The notes below the pieces were generated by a model. It worked only from the letters and a program-made list of their open reading frames with translations, was not told where the DNA came from and did no database searches. Made by a program: the position numbers and the translations under genes. This document shows positions 16,406 through 24,014 of a stretch of DNA of 64,000 nucleotides, in pieces. The DNA is taken from positions 868,001 through 932,000 of the forward strand of contig NZ_CP063203.1 of assembly GCF_019904255.1 (NCBI RefSeq), in the 5' to 3' direction. This stretch comes from Marixanthomonas sp. SCSIO 43207. GTDB taxonomy: Bacteria > Bacteroidota > Bacteroidia > Flavobacteriales > Flavobacteriaceae. Numbering within the stretch: the stretch's first letter is position 1; every line of letters starts with the position of its first letter.

Positions 16406-17959
16406 TTACCCTTTTTGAATTTTTAACTTCATTCCGGGTTTTAAATTAGTACCACTAATATCATTCCAATTTTTTATTTTTTCAACTGTAACACCGGGAA
16501 ATTTTTGAGATATACTCCACAATGAATCTCCATTTTTTACAGTATAGGTTTTAACATTGCTTGTTGAGGCGGTTGTGCTGGATGAACTTCCTACGGGTTT
16601 TCTAGGGTAGACAGTAAGTCGTTGACCTACTCTCAAGTTATTGTTTCTAAGTCCGTTCCATCGTTTTATTTGACTAACACCTACTCCATAGCGTTCTGCG
16701 ATTTTACCCAAATAATCCCCTTTTCTTACACGGTACCGAATACGTTCTGGCTGATCAATTAACTCTTTTAAAGGTTTTTCTCGCTCGTTTAATTCTTTTT
16801 CAGCATATGCATAAATAGCATCTTCATTTGCGACAAATTTACCAATTTGATCTACTGGAAGTCTTAAAACATAATTTTCATCCTCAATATACGGTATAAT
16901 TCCAAGTTTATAGGATGGATTTAAATATTCAATTTCTTCTTTTGGAATCGAAGTGATTTCTGAAATTTGATCAAAGGTGATCATTTTTTTCACCTTTACT
17001 GTATCGGTTGCTATGTAAGGGATTGTAGGTCCTTCACTTTTAAAGCCAAGTTCTTTTGCATATTCAAAAATGTACATGGTTGCCAAAAACGCCGGCACAT
17101 AACCTGCTGTTTCACGTGGAAGATAACTACGTATATTCCAATAGTTTTTCTTTCCGCCTGAGCGTCGTATTGCCTTTGCTACATTACCAGGCCCCGAATT
17201 ATAAGCAGCTAACGCCAGATCCCAATCTTCAAGGCTGTTATACAGACTAAAAAGGTATTTACTAGCGGCTTCAGTAGCCATTATAGGGTCTGAGCGTTCA
17301 TCTACGTATGAGTTTACATCTAGATCAAACATTTTGCCCGTACTAAACATAAATTGCCATAATCCGGTTGCTCCCACACGTGAAACCGCTCTGGGGTCTA
17401 GTGCAGATTCTACAATGGCAAGATATTTCATTTCTAACGGTAAACCGTATCTGTCTAACTGTTCTTCAAACATTGGGAAATAATAATCACTCAATGCCAT
17501 TAAACGGGTTAAGGTTTTTCTACGGTTTTTTAAATAACTATTTATTACACTTTCTAGAGAAGCATTGTACTCCACGTTGAAAGGAGTTCGAGCATTAAGT
17601 TTTGCCAAACGTTGTTTTAAAACTTCTGTAGATTCTTCTTTGTAGGGTAATGGTTCATAGCTTTGGTTTTGAACTGTTCCGTACATTTCTTCAAAGCGGC
17701 CTGTTGCAAAAAGCTCTTGTAACCAAAGGCTATCTATTCTGCGGGCCTTTGCCATATCTTCTAGTGAAAATACCATGCTGTCCTTCAGTTGTGTGGCCAC
17801 AACAGTAGTGGGTAAATCATTGGTGATTTTTTTCACCTTTATAGAATCAACAATTTGAATGTTTTTTTTCTGAATAGAATCTACTGCCGGTTTGTCTTGA
17901 GCCTGCAATGTATGCCCTGCAAACAGCAGCAAACTTGATACAAAAACAAATTTATTCAT
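16406..17959 (-). CDS. mltD: MltD-like lytic transglycosylase with two LysM domains
   Basis: This 517-residue exported enzyme cleaves peptidoglycan to 1,6-anhydromuropeptides. It has a signal peptide (1-20), an SLT domain at about 165-280 with the catalytic glutamate in YLAIVESALDP (Glu184), GATGLWQFM and AAYNSGPGNV motifs, a linker, and then two LysM modules (about 398-443 and 463-515) that bind glycan strands. The order matches MltD. A parS-like palindrome (17108-17123) is embedded in the coding sequence. It is followed 21 bases later by the DUF4837 lipoprotein. Confidence 0.93.
   Translation of the reverse strand: MNKFVFVSSLLLFAGHTLQAQDKPAVDSIQKKNIQIVDSIKVKKITNDLPTTVVATQLKDSMVFSLEDMAKARRIDSLWLQELFATGRFEEMYGTVQNQSYEPLPYKEESTEVLKQRLAKLNARTPFNVEYNASLESVINSYLKNRRKTLTRLMALSDYYFPMFEEQLDRYGLPLEMKYLAIVESALDPRAVSRVGATGLWQFMFSTGKMFDLDVNSYVDERSDPIMATEAASKYLFSLYNSLEDWDLALAAYNSGPGNVAKAIRRSGGKKNYWNIRSYLPRETAGYVPAFLATMYIFEYAKELGFKSEGPTIPYIATDTVKVKKMITFDQISEITSIPKEEIEYLNPSYKLGIIPYIEDENYVLRLPVDQIGKFVANEDAIYAYAEKELNEREKPLKELIDQPERIRYRVRKGDYLGKIAERYGVGVSQIKRWNGLRNNNLRVGQRLTVYPRKPVGSSSSTTASTSNVKTYTVKNGDSLWSISQKFPGVTVEKIKNWNDISGTNLKPGMKLKIQKG
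17108..17123. other. parS-like palindrome inside the mltD-like gene
   Basis: The 16 bases TGTTTCACGTGGAAGA match the ParB-binding consensus TGTTNCACGTGnAACA at every position except the next-to-last base. A site inside a gene is common for parS. It is the weakest of three such sites in the window, but it lies only 4.4 kb from the two flanking mnmG. Confidence 0.6.
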
Positions 17960-18073
17960 AGTCTTAATAGCCTGGGGTTTAGCTTAAATAAAGTTAAAAA
18001 TACACAAAAGGAAAAAACGAACAACTTTTTTCAGCTTTAATTCCTTATGGTGTGTAACGTTTTATTAAAATAA

Positions 18074-19261
18074 TTATTCTGTTAATGCTTTAATTCCCGG
18101 AAGGGTTTTTCCTTCTAGCATTTCAAGCATAGCGCCTCCTCCCGTAGAGACATAACTCACTTTTTTTGTGAAGTTAAATTTTTTAACAGCTGCTACAGAG
18201 TCGCCTCCTCCAACAAGTGAAAAAGCTCCATTTTTAGTAGCTTCTGCAATAGCATTTCCTAAATAAATGGTGCCTTTGGCAAAAGGTTCCATTTCAAAAA
18301 CACCTACGGGTCCGTTCCACAAAATAGTTTGTGATTGGGCAATAACTGAAGCAAATATTTCATTGGTTTTTGGCCCCACATCTAGTCCCATCCATCCTTC
18401 AGGGATAGTATCAATCACGCTTACATCTGTTGTTGCCATTTCAGAAAAACTATCTGCAATAATGGCGTCAACAGGTAAGTGAACATCTACTCCTTTTTCT
18501 TTTGCTTTTTTCAATATGTCTAAAGCCACATCTAGTTTGTCTTCTTCAACCAAAGATGCGCCAATGCTGCCACCTTGGGCTTTTATAAAGGTAAACGACA
18601 TACCGCCGCCTATTATCAAATGATCTATTTTGTCTAAAATATTCTCAATCACTGTGATTTTTGAAGAAACCTTTGCACCACCAATAATAGCTGTAACCGG
18701 TGTTTTGCCGTCTTTTAATACTTTATTTAAGTTATCAACTTCTGAAGCTAATAATAAACCAAAGCATTTGTTTTCGGGGAAAAAGTCTGCAATTACAGCT
18801 GTAGACGCATGAGCTCTGTGAGCTGTTCCAAAAGCATCGTTAATGTAGTAATTACCTAGTTTTGCTAAGTTTTGAGCAAAGGTTTTATCTCCTTCTTTCT
18901 CTTCTTTGTGGTATCGAAGATTTTCTAGTAGTAAAACTTCTCCAGATTTTAAATTTGCTACTGCATTTTCAACGGTTTCACCTATACAGTCATCAACAAA
19001 TTTTACTTGAACACCTAAAATTTCAGAAGCGGTTTTTACCACATTACGAAGAGAAAATTCTTCTTCGCGGTCTTTAGGCCTTCCTAAATGAGACATTAAA
19101 ACACAGCAGCCATCGTCTTCAAGAACGTTGATAATTGTTGGCTTTGCTGCCTCAATACGGTTGGTGTCTGTAACCTCAAGGTTATCGTTTAAAGGAACAT
19201 TAAAATCTACTCGAATTAAAACTTTTTTTCCTTTAAAATTTACATCGTTTACTGTTTTCAT
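18074..19261 (-). CDS. pgk: Phosphoglycerate kinase
   Basis: This glycolytic enzyme moves the phosphate of 1,3-bisphosphoglycerate to ADP. It has 395 residues from the ATG at 19261; a TTG two codons earlier is less likely. The signature KVLIRVDFNVPL is near residue 15, SHLGRPK near 60, the GGAKVSSK hinge near 195, and the nucleotide loop GGGDSVAAVKKF near 350. Length and motif order are normal. It has its own -7 element (TATATTTG, complement of 19279-19286) and is divergent from the holB-like gene. Confidence 0.98.
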   Translation of the reverse strand: MKTVNDVNFKGKKVLIRVDFNVPLNDNLEVTDTNRIEAAKPTIINVLEDDGCCVLMSHLGRPKDREEEFSLRNVVKTASEILGVQVKFVDDCIGETVENAVANLKSGEVLLLENLRYHKEEKEGDKTFAQNLAKLGNYYINDAFGTAHRAHASTAVIADFFPENKCFGLLLASEVDNLNKVLKDGKTPVTAIIGGAKVSSKITVIENILDKIDHLIIGGGMSFTFIKAQGGSIGASLVEEDKLDVALDILKKAKEKGVDVHLPVDAIIADSFSEMATTDVSVIDTIPEGWMGLDVGPKTNEIFASVIAQSQTILWNGPVGVFEMEPFAKGTIYLGNAIAEATKNGAFSLVGGGDSVAAVKKFNFTKKVSYVSTGGGAMLEMLEGKTLPGIKALTE

Positions 19262-19278
19262 AAGCAAAATTTAAACTG

Positions 19279-19286
19279 CAAATATA
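19279..19286 (-). promoter_or_regulatory. -7 promoter element of pgk
   Basis: The minus strand reads TATATTTG, 17 bases before the pgk ATG. It fits TAnnTTTG. Confidence 0.55.
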
Positions 19287-19365
19287 GCTTTTTTAAACCG
19301 CATCTCTAACACGAACTAATAATGTTTAAGCGTTGCATTGTTGAGTACTTACGAAGAAAAATAAG

Positions 19366-19373
19366 TAGCTTTG
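19366..19373 (+). promoter_or_regulatory. Possible -7 element immediately before holB
   Basis: TAGCTTTG fits TAnnTTTG but ends only three bases before the chosen ATG. Either transcription begins at the start codon or the match is fortuitous. Confidence 0.3.
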
Positions 19374-19376
19374 CGT

Positions 19377-20531
19377 ATGGATTTTTCGCAAATTATAGGT
19401 CAAGAACATTTGCAAGCTCATTTAAAGACCACTGTTGCTAATGGTCGCATTCCTCATGCTCAATTATTCATTGGTAAAACAGGTTCTGGTGTGCTTCCTA
19501 TCGCAATTGCATATGCAAATGAAATTTTATGCCATCCTTTTGAAAAAGGAAGTCAAGCTTACTTGAAGTGCTCACAAAAAGTATCAAAGCTGTCACATCC
19601 CGATCTACATTTTGTGTATCCTGTAAACACTAATGACAAGGTAAAAAAACATCCCGTATCAGATCACTTTAATGAAGAATGGCGTGAGTTTCTATCAGAA
19701 AACCCCTATGGTTCTTTGTATCAATGGCTCCAAAAACTTGGTATTGAAAAAAAGCAAGGAAGCATAAAAGTAGATGAGGCTGCAGAGATTGTAAAAAAAT
19801 TATCCTTAAAATCATACGAAGGTGGAAATAAAGTTATGATTATCTGGATGGCAGAAAAAATGAACACTCAATGCGCCAACAAGATTTTAAAATTAATTGA
19901 AGAACCTCCTGAAAAAACGGTGCTTTTATTGGTCTGTGAAGAAGAAGAGCAAATATTAGGCACTATTCAATCCCGTTGTCAAAAATTACATTTTCCGCTC
20001 CTCGCCGAAGAAGATGTTGCTTCAGTTTTAAAAGACAAACACCATCTTGATGAAAATAGCGCTTTAAAAATCGCACACCGAGCTAATGGAGATATTAATG
20101 TTGCGCTATCAATATTTGAAGAAAATGAAGATGATGCTGCATTTGAAAGGCTATTTATAGATTGGGTTCGTACAGCTTTTAAAGCAAAAGGTAATAAAAA
20201 AGCTATAAATGATTTATTAAGTTGGAGCGATACAGTTGCAGCCTTGGGTCGTGAATCGCAAAAGAAATTTTTAATGTATTGCATTGAAGTTTTTAGACAA
20301 GCTCTACTAAAAAACTACTCTGCTGAAAGACTTTTGTTTTTTGAAGCTGAAGACCCAAAATTTTCTTTAGAAAAGTTTTCACCCTTTGTTCACCAAAATA
20401 ATATTTTTGATATCACTTCTGCTCTAGAAGATGCCGTTTACCATATTGAACGAAACGGAAATGCCAAAATAATTTTTACTGACCTTTCTATCTCATTAAC
20501 ACGTTATATTCACAAAAAAGAGTTGGTATAA
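19377..20531 (+). CDS. holB: DNA polymerase III delta' subunit-like clamp-loader protein
   Basis: This 384-residue AAA+ clamp-loader subunit is expected to help load the sliding clamp at replication forks. The N-terminus MDFSQIIGQEHLQAHL is standard for delta'. The Walker-A position reads GKTGSGVLP, lacking the usual GKT/S end, as is tolerated in delta'. The zinc-finger module is incomplete: Cys remain near residues 53 and 66, but the other two are missing. RIPHAQLF, the LIEEPPEKTVLLL segment and IQSRCQKL follow in order. I chose ATG 19377 over TTG 19371. A -7-like TAGCTTTG (19366-19373) ends just before it, so the message may be nearly leaderless. Confidence 0.9.
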   Translation: MDFSQIIGQEHLQAHLKTTVANGRIPHAQLFIGKTGSGVLPIAIAYANEILCHPFEKGSQAYLKCSQKVSKLSHPDLHFVYPVNTNDKVKKHPVSDHFNEEWREFLSENPYGSLYQWLQKLGIEKKQGSIKVDEAAEIVKKLSLKSYEGGNKVMIIWMAEKMNTQCANKILKLIEEPPEKTVLLLVCEEEEQILGTIQSRCQKLHFPLLAEEDVASVLKDKHHLDENSALKIAHRANGDINVALSIFEENEDDAAFERLFIDWVRTAFKAKGNKKAINDLLSWSDTVAALGRESQKKFLMYCIEVFRQALLKNYSAERLLFFEAEDPKFSLEKFSPFVHQNNIFDITSALEDAVYHIERNGNAKIIFTDLSISLTRYIHKKELV

Positions 20532-20666
20532 TGTTTATCTATATATAATTCATTTTTTTATAATCAAATTCTATTAAATTAGACTTGAAATAAGCCGTTT
20601 TAAGAGCTTTTAATATAAAAAGCGAGGGTTTGGTCTATAAATCCACAACAGACTTTAATATGCGCT

Positions 20667-21524
20667 CTATTGTCTTTGTTTTGGTCTCTTAAAGCAATAG
20701 ATGTGAGAAGAATACTCTTTTGATTGCCAGGCTTTCATATTTGACCACAAACCAATAAAAAAAGCTCTAATAGAAAATGTATTTCCAGTTTTGTATTTTT
20801 CTGAAAGGAGGCTTACATAAAAGGAATCAAATATCATCGGTTTAATTCCTTTCAATTCAAATTCTTTAGAAAAAAGTTTTTGCATACTAGATCTTGAGAA
20901 ATGCCAAAGGTGCCTAGGAACATCATAAGCAGCCCAATATTTTTTATAGTAGTGTGCATCAAATGATTTATAATTAGGAACTGCAATTAACAAAGTACCG
21001 CCCGGTTTAACTAAAGTTTCAATTTGAGAAATTGTTTTTTCAAGATTTGGCATATGCTCTAAAACGTGCCAAAGTGTTACTACATCAAATTGACGGTTTG
21101 AAAACTCAGTAAAATCTTCAATAAGATCAATACCTTTTTCTTTTGAAATAAATCGCGCTTTTTCATTAGGTTCTGCTCCTTGAACCTTCCAGCCATATTC
21201 AGATGCTACTTTTAAAAACTCTCCGGTTCCTGCTCCGATATCTAGAACAGATCCAATTCCATTATTTGATTTTGTAATTAATGCTACCTTTTTTTTGAGT
21301 GCTCTTTGTTTTACTTTTTGATACAAGAAAGAAAGCATTCCTTTTTCTGAATCTGTATGCGAAATATATTCTTCACTTTTATAATAGTTAGGCAGTTCTT
21401 TTAAATCTGGTTGTGGTGTAGTAATTAATAAATCAAATTTTTGATCATAAATAAGCTGAAAAGATTCTCCCGAAACGAGAAAATCTTTTGTTGATATATA
21501 AACTGTTTTTTGGTTTTTTTCCAA
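20667..21524 (-). CDS. Class I SAM-dependent methyltransferase
   Basis: This is a 285-residue methyltransferase of the UbiG/Methyltransf_12-23 type. The SAM-binding motif I is SVLDIGAGTGEFL (about 92-104). FDVVTLWHVLEHMPN (about 145-160) is the post-motif found in this group, and GGTLLIAVPNY follows. The N-terminal ~80 residues may bind the acceptor. Proteins like this often modify sugars or lipids, but the substrate cannot be told. The start is TTG at 21524, with no fitting ATG upstream. It is convergent with holB and lies downstream of mnmG across a parS-like site. Confidence 0.85.
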   Translation of the reverse strand: MEKNQKTVYISTKDFLVSGESFQLIYDQKFDLLITTPQPDLKELPNYYKSEEYISHTDSEKGMLSFLYQKVKQRALKKKVALITKSNNGIGSVLDIGAGTGEFLKVASEYGWKVQGAEPNEKARFISKEKGIDLIEDFTEFSNRQFDVVTLWHVLEHMPNLEKTISQIETLVKPGGTLLIAVPNYKSFDAHYYKKYWAAYDVPRHLWHFSRSSMQKLFSKEFELKGIKPMIFDSFYVSLLSEKYKTGNTFSIRAFFIGLWSNMKAWQSKEYSSHIYCFKRPKQRQ

Positions 21525-21558
21525 GAAAAGTAGATTGGTTTTTTATAAAATATTAAAA

Positions 21559-21574
21559 CGTTCCACGTGAAACA
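21559..21574. other. parS-like ParB-binding site downstream of mnmG
   Basis: CGTTCCACGTGAAACA matches the conserved parS consensus TGTTNCACGTGAAACA at 15 of 16 positions; only the first base differs. It lies in the 55-base gap between the methyltransferase start and the mnmG stop. Confidence 0.85.
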
Positions 21575-21579
21575 CTTTT

Positions 21580-23451
21580 TTATCTTCCCATATAAACTAG
21601 CATAACTGAAATATCATTAGGAGAAACACCACTTATTCTAGAAGCTTGAGAAACGGTTGCGGGTTGAATCTCTTTAAGTTTTTCCATAGCTTCATATGAT
21701 AAAGATTTGAGCTTGGTGTAGTCAAAGTTTTCAGGAATTTTAATTCCCTCTAGCCTATTTAGTTTGTCTGCATTATTCTTTTCTTTTTCGATATATCCAG
21801 CGTATTTAATTTGAATTTCTGTTTGCTGAAGCACCTCATAATCCAAATTATTTTCTTGAATATATGTTTCAACCTCATCGATCTTTCGCATATCATTCAT
21901 GTCGATTTCGGGTCGTGAAAACATTTTTACCATCTTATCACTTTGCTTAACTTTAGCTGAATTGTTTTCAACTAAAATAGGATTTGCAACCTCATCACTT
22001 ACACTAGTTTTTTTGAAAAAATCTACAAAAGCTTCTGCGTCTTGTTTCTTTTTTTCCATTCTTTTCAACCTTTCTTCTGAAGCTAAACCTATCTCAAATG
22101 ATTTGGGTGTTAACCTAAAATCTGCATTATCTTGACGCAATAACGTTCTATATTCGGCTCGAGATGTAAACATTCTATACGGCTCTTCTGTGCCTTTAGT
22201 GATTAGATCGTCAATCAAAACTCCTATATAAGCTTCGTTTCGTTGTAATGTAAACGGCTCTTTCTCGTAGCAAGTAAGGTGTGCATTAATTCCGGCAATT
22301 AATCCTTGAGAAGCTGCTTCTTCATAACCGGTAGTACCGTTAATTTGTCCTGCAAAAAACAAACCTGAAACAAGTTTTGTTTCTAGTGTATGTTTTAATT
22401 GTGTTGGTGGAAAATAATCGTACTCAATGGCATAACCAGGACGGAAAAATTTTACATTTTGAAATCCATCACATTCTTTTAATGCTTTAAATTGTATATC
22501 TTCTGGCAACGAGGTTGAAAAACCATTTACATAATATTCAACAGTATTCCATCCTTCTGGTTCTACAAAAAGTTGATGTCTGTCTTTATCTGCAAATCGA
22601 TTTATTTTATCTTCAATAGAAGGACAGTATCTAGGTCCTACACTTTCTATTGCACCATTAAACATGGGAGAACGATCAAAACCTTCGCGAAGTAAATCGT
22701 GAACCAATGTACTAGTGTATGACATGTGACAATCCCTTTGTTGAGTCAAAGGTTTTGTTTGATCTGTATACGAAAATTTTTCTGGCACTTCATCTCCTGG
22801 CTGAACGATCATTTTAGAAAAATCTAGTGATCTTCCATCAACTCGAGGAGGTGTTCCGGTTTTCATTCTTCCAGAAGTAAATCCTAAATCTATTAAATCT
22901 TTTGTAATTCCGGTTGCAGCTCTTTCGCCTGCTCTACCACCACCAAATTGTTTTTCACCAATATGAATAAGACCATTTAAAAAAGTTCCGTTTGTAAGAA
23001 TTACAGATTTGGCTTTTACCTCTAGACCTAAAGAAGTTTTTACACCAACTACTTTACCTTTCTCTACAATAATTCCAGAAACCATTTCTTGGTAAAAATC
23101 TAAATTTGGAGTTTGCTCTAGCATTAATCTCCACGTTTCAGAAAACTGCATACGGTCACTCTGAACTCTTGGACTCCACATCGCCGGTCCTTTAGATTTG
23201 TTTAGCATTTTAAATTGAATAGCAGATTTATCTGAAACAATTCCACTATACCCGCCAAGCGCATCAATTTCCCTAATTATTTGTCCTTTCGCTATTCCTC
23301 CCATGGCCGGGTTACAAGACATTTGTGCAATGTTTTGTAAATTCATGGTAATTAAAAGGGTTTTTGAACCCATATTGGCAGCAGCGGCGGCGGCTTCAGA
23401 TCCTGCGTGACCAGCACCTACAACAATAACATCATATTCCTTTTCAAACAT
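21580..23451 (-). CDS. mnmG: tRNA U34 carboxymethylaminomethyl-modifying enzyme MnmG (GidA)
   Basis: MnmG works with MnmE to install the cmnm5 group on the wobble uridine of certain tRNAs, using FAD and methylene-THF. The 623 residues show the FAD-binding GAGHAGSEAA (13-22), SCNPAMGGIAKGQIIREIDALGG (about 45-67), the GFTSGRMKTGTPPR block near residue 190, and the C-terminal helical domain ending in SRISGVSPNDISVMLVY. Length and motifs are canonical. It is bracketed by two parS-like sites, recalling the association of gidA with the origin region in many bacteria. Confidence 0.98.
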   Translation of the reverse strand: MFEKEYDVIVVGAGHAGSEAAAAAANMGSKTLLITMNLQNIAQMSCNPAMGGIAKGQIIREIDALGGYSGIVSDKSAIQFKMLNKSKGPAMWSPRVQSDRMQFSETWRLMLEQTPNLDFYQEMVSGIIVEKGKVVGVKTSLGLEVKAKSVILTNGTFLNGLIHIGEKQFGGGRAGERAATGITKDLIDLGFTSGRMKTGTPPRVDGRSLDFSKMIVQPGDEVPEKFSYTDQTKPLTQQRDCHMSYTSTLVHDLLREGFDRSPMFNGAIESVGPRYCPSIEDKINRFADKDRHQLFVEPEGWNTVEYYVNGFSTSLPEDIQFKALKECDGFQNVKFFRPGYAIEYDYFPPTQLKHTLETKLVSGLFFAGQINGTTGYEEAASQGLIAGINAHLTCYEKEPFTLQRNEAYIGVLIDDLITKGTEEPYRMFTSRAEYRTLLRQDNADFRLTPKSFEIGLASEERLKRMEKKKQDAEAFVDFFKKTSVSDEVANPILVENNSAKVKQSDKMVKMFSRPEIDMNDMRKIDEVETYIQENNLDYEVLQQTEIQIKYAGYIEKEKNNADKLNRLEGIKIPENFDYTKLKSLSYEAMEKLKEIQPATVSQASRISGVSPNDISVMLVYMGR

Positions 23452-23463
23452 AAATTTCTATAT

Positions 23464-23479
23464 TGTTCCACGTGGAACA
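23464..23479. other. parS site (perfect palindrome) upstream of mnmG
   Basis: TGTTCCACGTGGAACA is a perfect 16-base palindrome and an exact fit to the symmetric ParB-binding consensus. It lies 12 bases before the mnmG start codon, between the start codon and the -7 element, so bound ParB could also affect mnmG transcription. Confidence 0.92.
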
Positions 23480-23534
23480 CTTTAAAACGGTAGTGAATTA
23501 ACGTGGTATTTTATAATTCTATTAAAAATGGGCG

Positions 23535-23542
23535 CAAATTTA
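23535..23542 (-). promoter_or_regulatory. -7 promoter element of mnmG
   Basis: The minus strand reads TAAATTTG (TAnnTTTG), with a TTG about 20 bases further upstream. The parS palindrome lies between this element and the ATG. Confidence 0.5.
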
Positions 23543-23597
23543 GTTAAAATACTAGTAATCAACAAGTTAATTAATTAAACTCTTGTGAATCAACACA

Positions 23598-24014
23598 CTA
23601 CAGAAATGTGCGCATTTGTAAGGCGTCATTTTCTTTAGTGCGCATAATCTCTTGGTCTGCTTTTGATTTATCTTTATATCCACAGTAGTGAAGTATTCCA
23701 TGTATGATAACACGGTGTAATTCGTCGTCAAATGTTACATTATATTCTTTAGCATTTTCTTCTACTCGTTGGGTAGAAATGTAAATTTCGCCGTGAATTT
23801 CTTTTCCTAAGGAATTATCAAAACTTATAATGTCTGTTAACGTATCGTGGTTTAAAAACTGAAGGTTTAATTTGTGTAAATATTCATCATCACAAAAAAT
23901 ATATGTAATTTCTCCTTCGATGCATCCTTCAGAAGTGATAACTGAAGAAATCCATTTTGAAATTTCTTCTTCTTCTTTTAATTTAAATTGATTCTCTGAA
24001 TAAAATTCAATCAT
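23598..24014 (-). CDS. ybeY: Endoribonuclease YbeY
   Basis: YbeY is a zinc-dependent RNase that takes part in 16S rRNA maturation and ribosome quality control. This 138-residue protein has the metal motif HGILHYCGYKDK near residues 108-119. The third histidine of the usual HGxLHLxGYDH motif is replaced, as I recall for many Bacteroidota members. The preceding segment LNHDTLTDIISFD (about 75-87) is also typical. It overlaps the end of the DUF4175 gene by 8 bases, so the two are translationally linked, and mnmG follows. Confidence 0.93.
   Translation of the reverse strand: MIEFYSENQFKLKEEEEISKWISSVITSEGCIEGEITYIFCDDEYLHKLNLQFLNHDTLTDIISFDNSLGKEIHGEIYISTQRVEENAKEYNVTFDDELHRVIIHGILHYCGYKDKSKADQEIMRTKENDALQMRTFL

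Noticed and set aside
17372..17387. Another CACGTG with a parS-like right half inside the mltD-like gene
   Set aside because: The right side reads AAACC but the left side (TCCCA) does not match TGTTN, so it is only a half-site.
20590..20640. Possible hairpin (GCTTTT-AATAT-AAAAGC type) between holB and the methyltransferase gene
   Set aside because: The pairing is almost all A-T and there is no clear T-run, so I cannot support it as a terminator.
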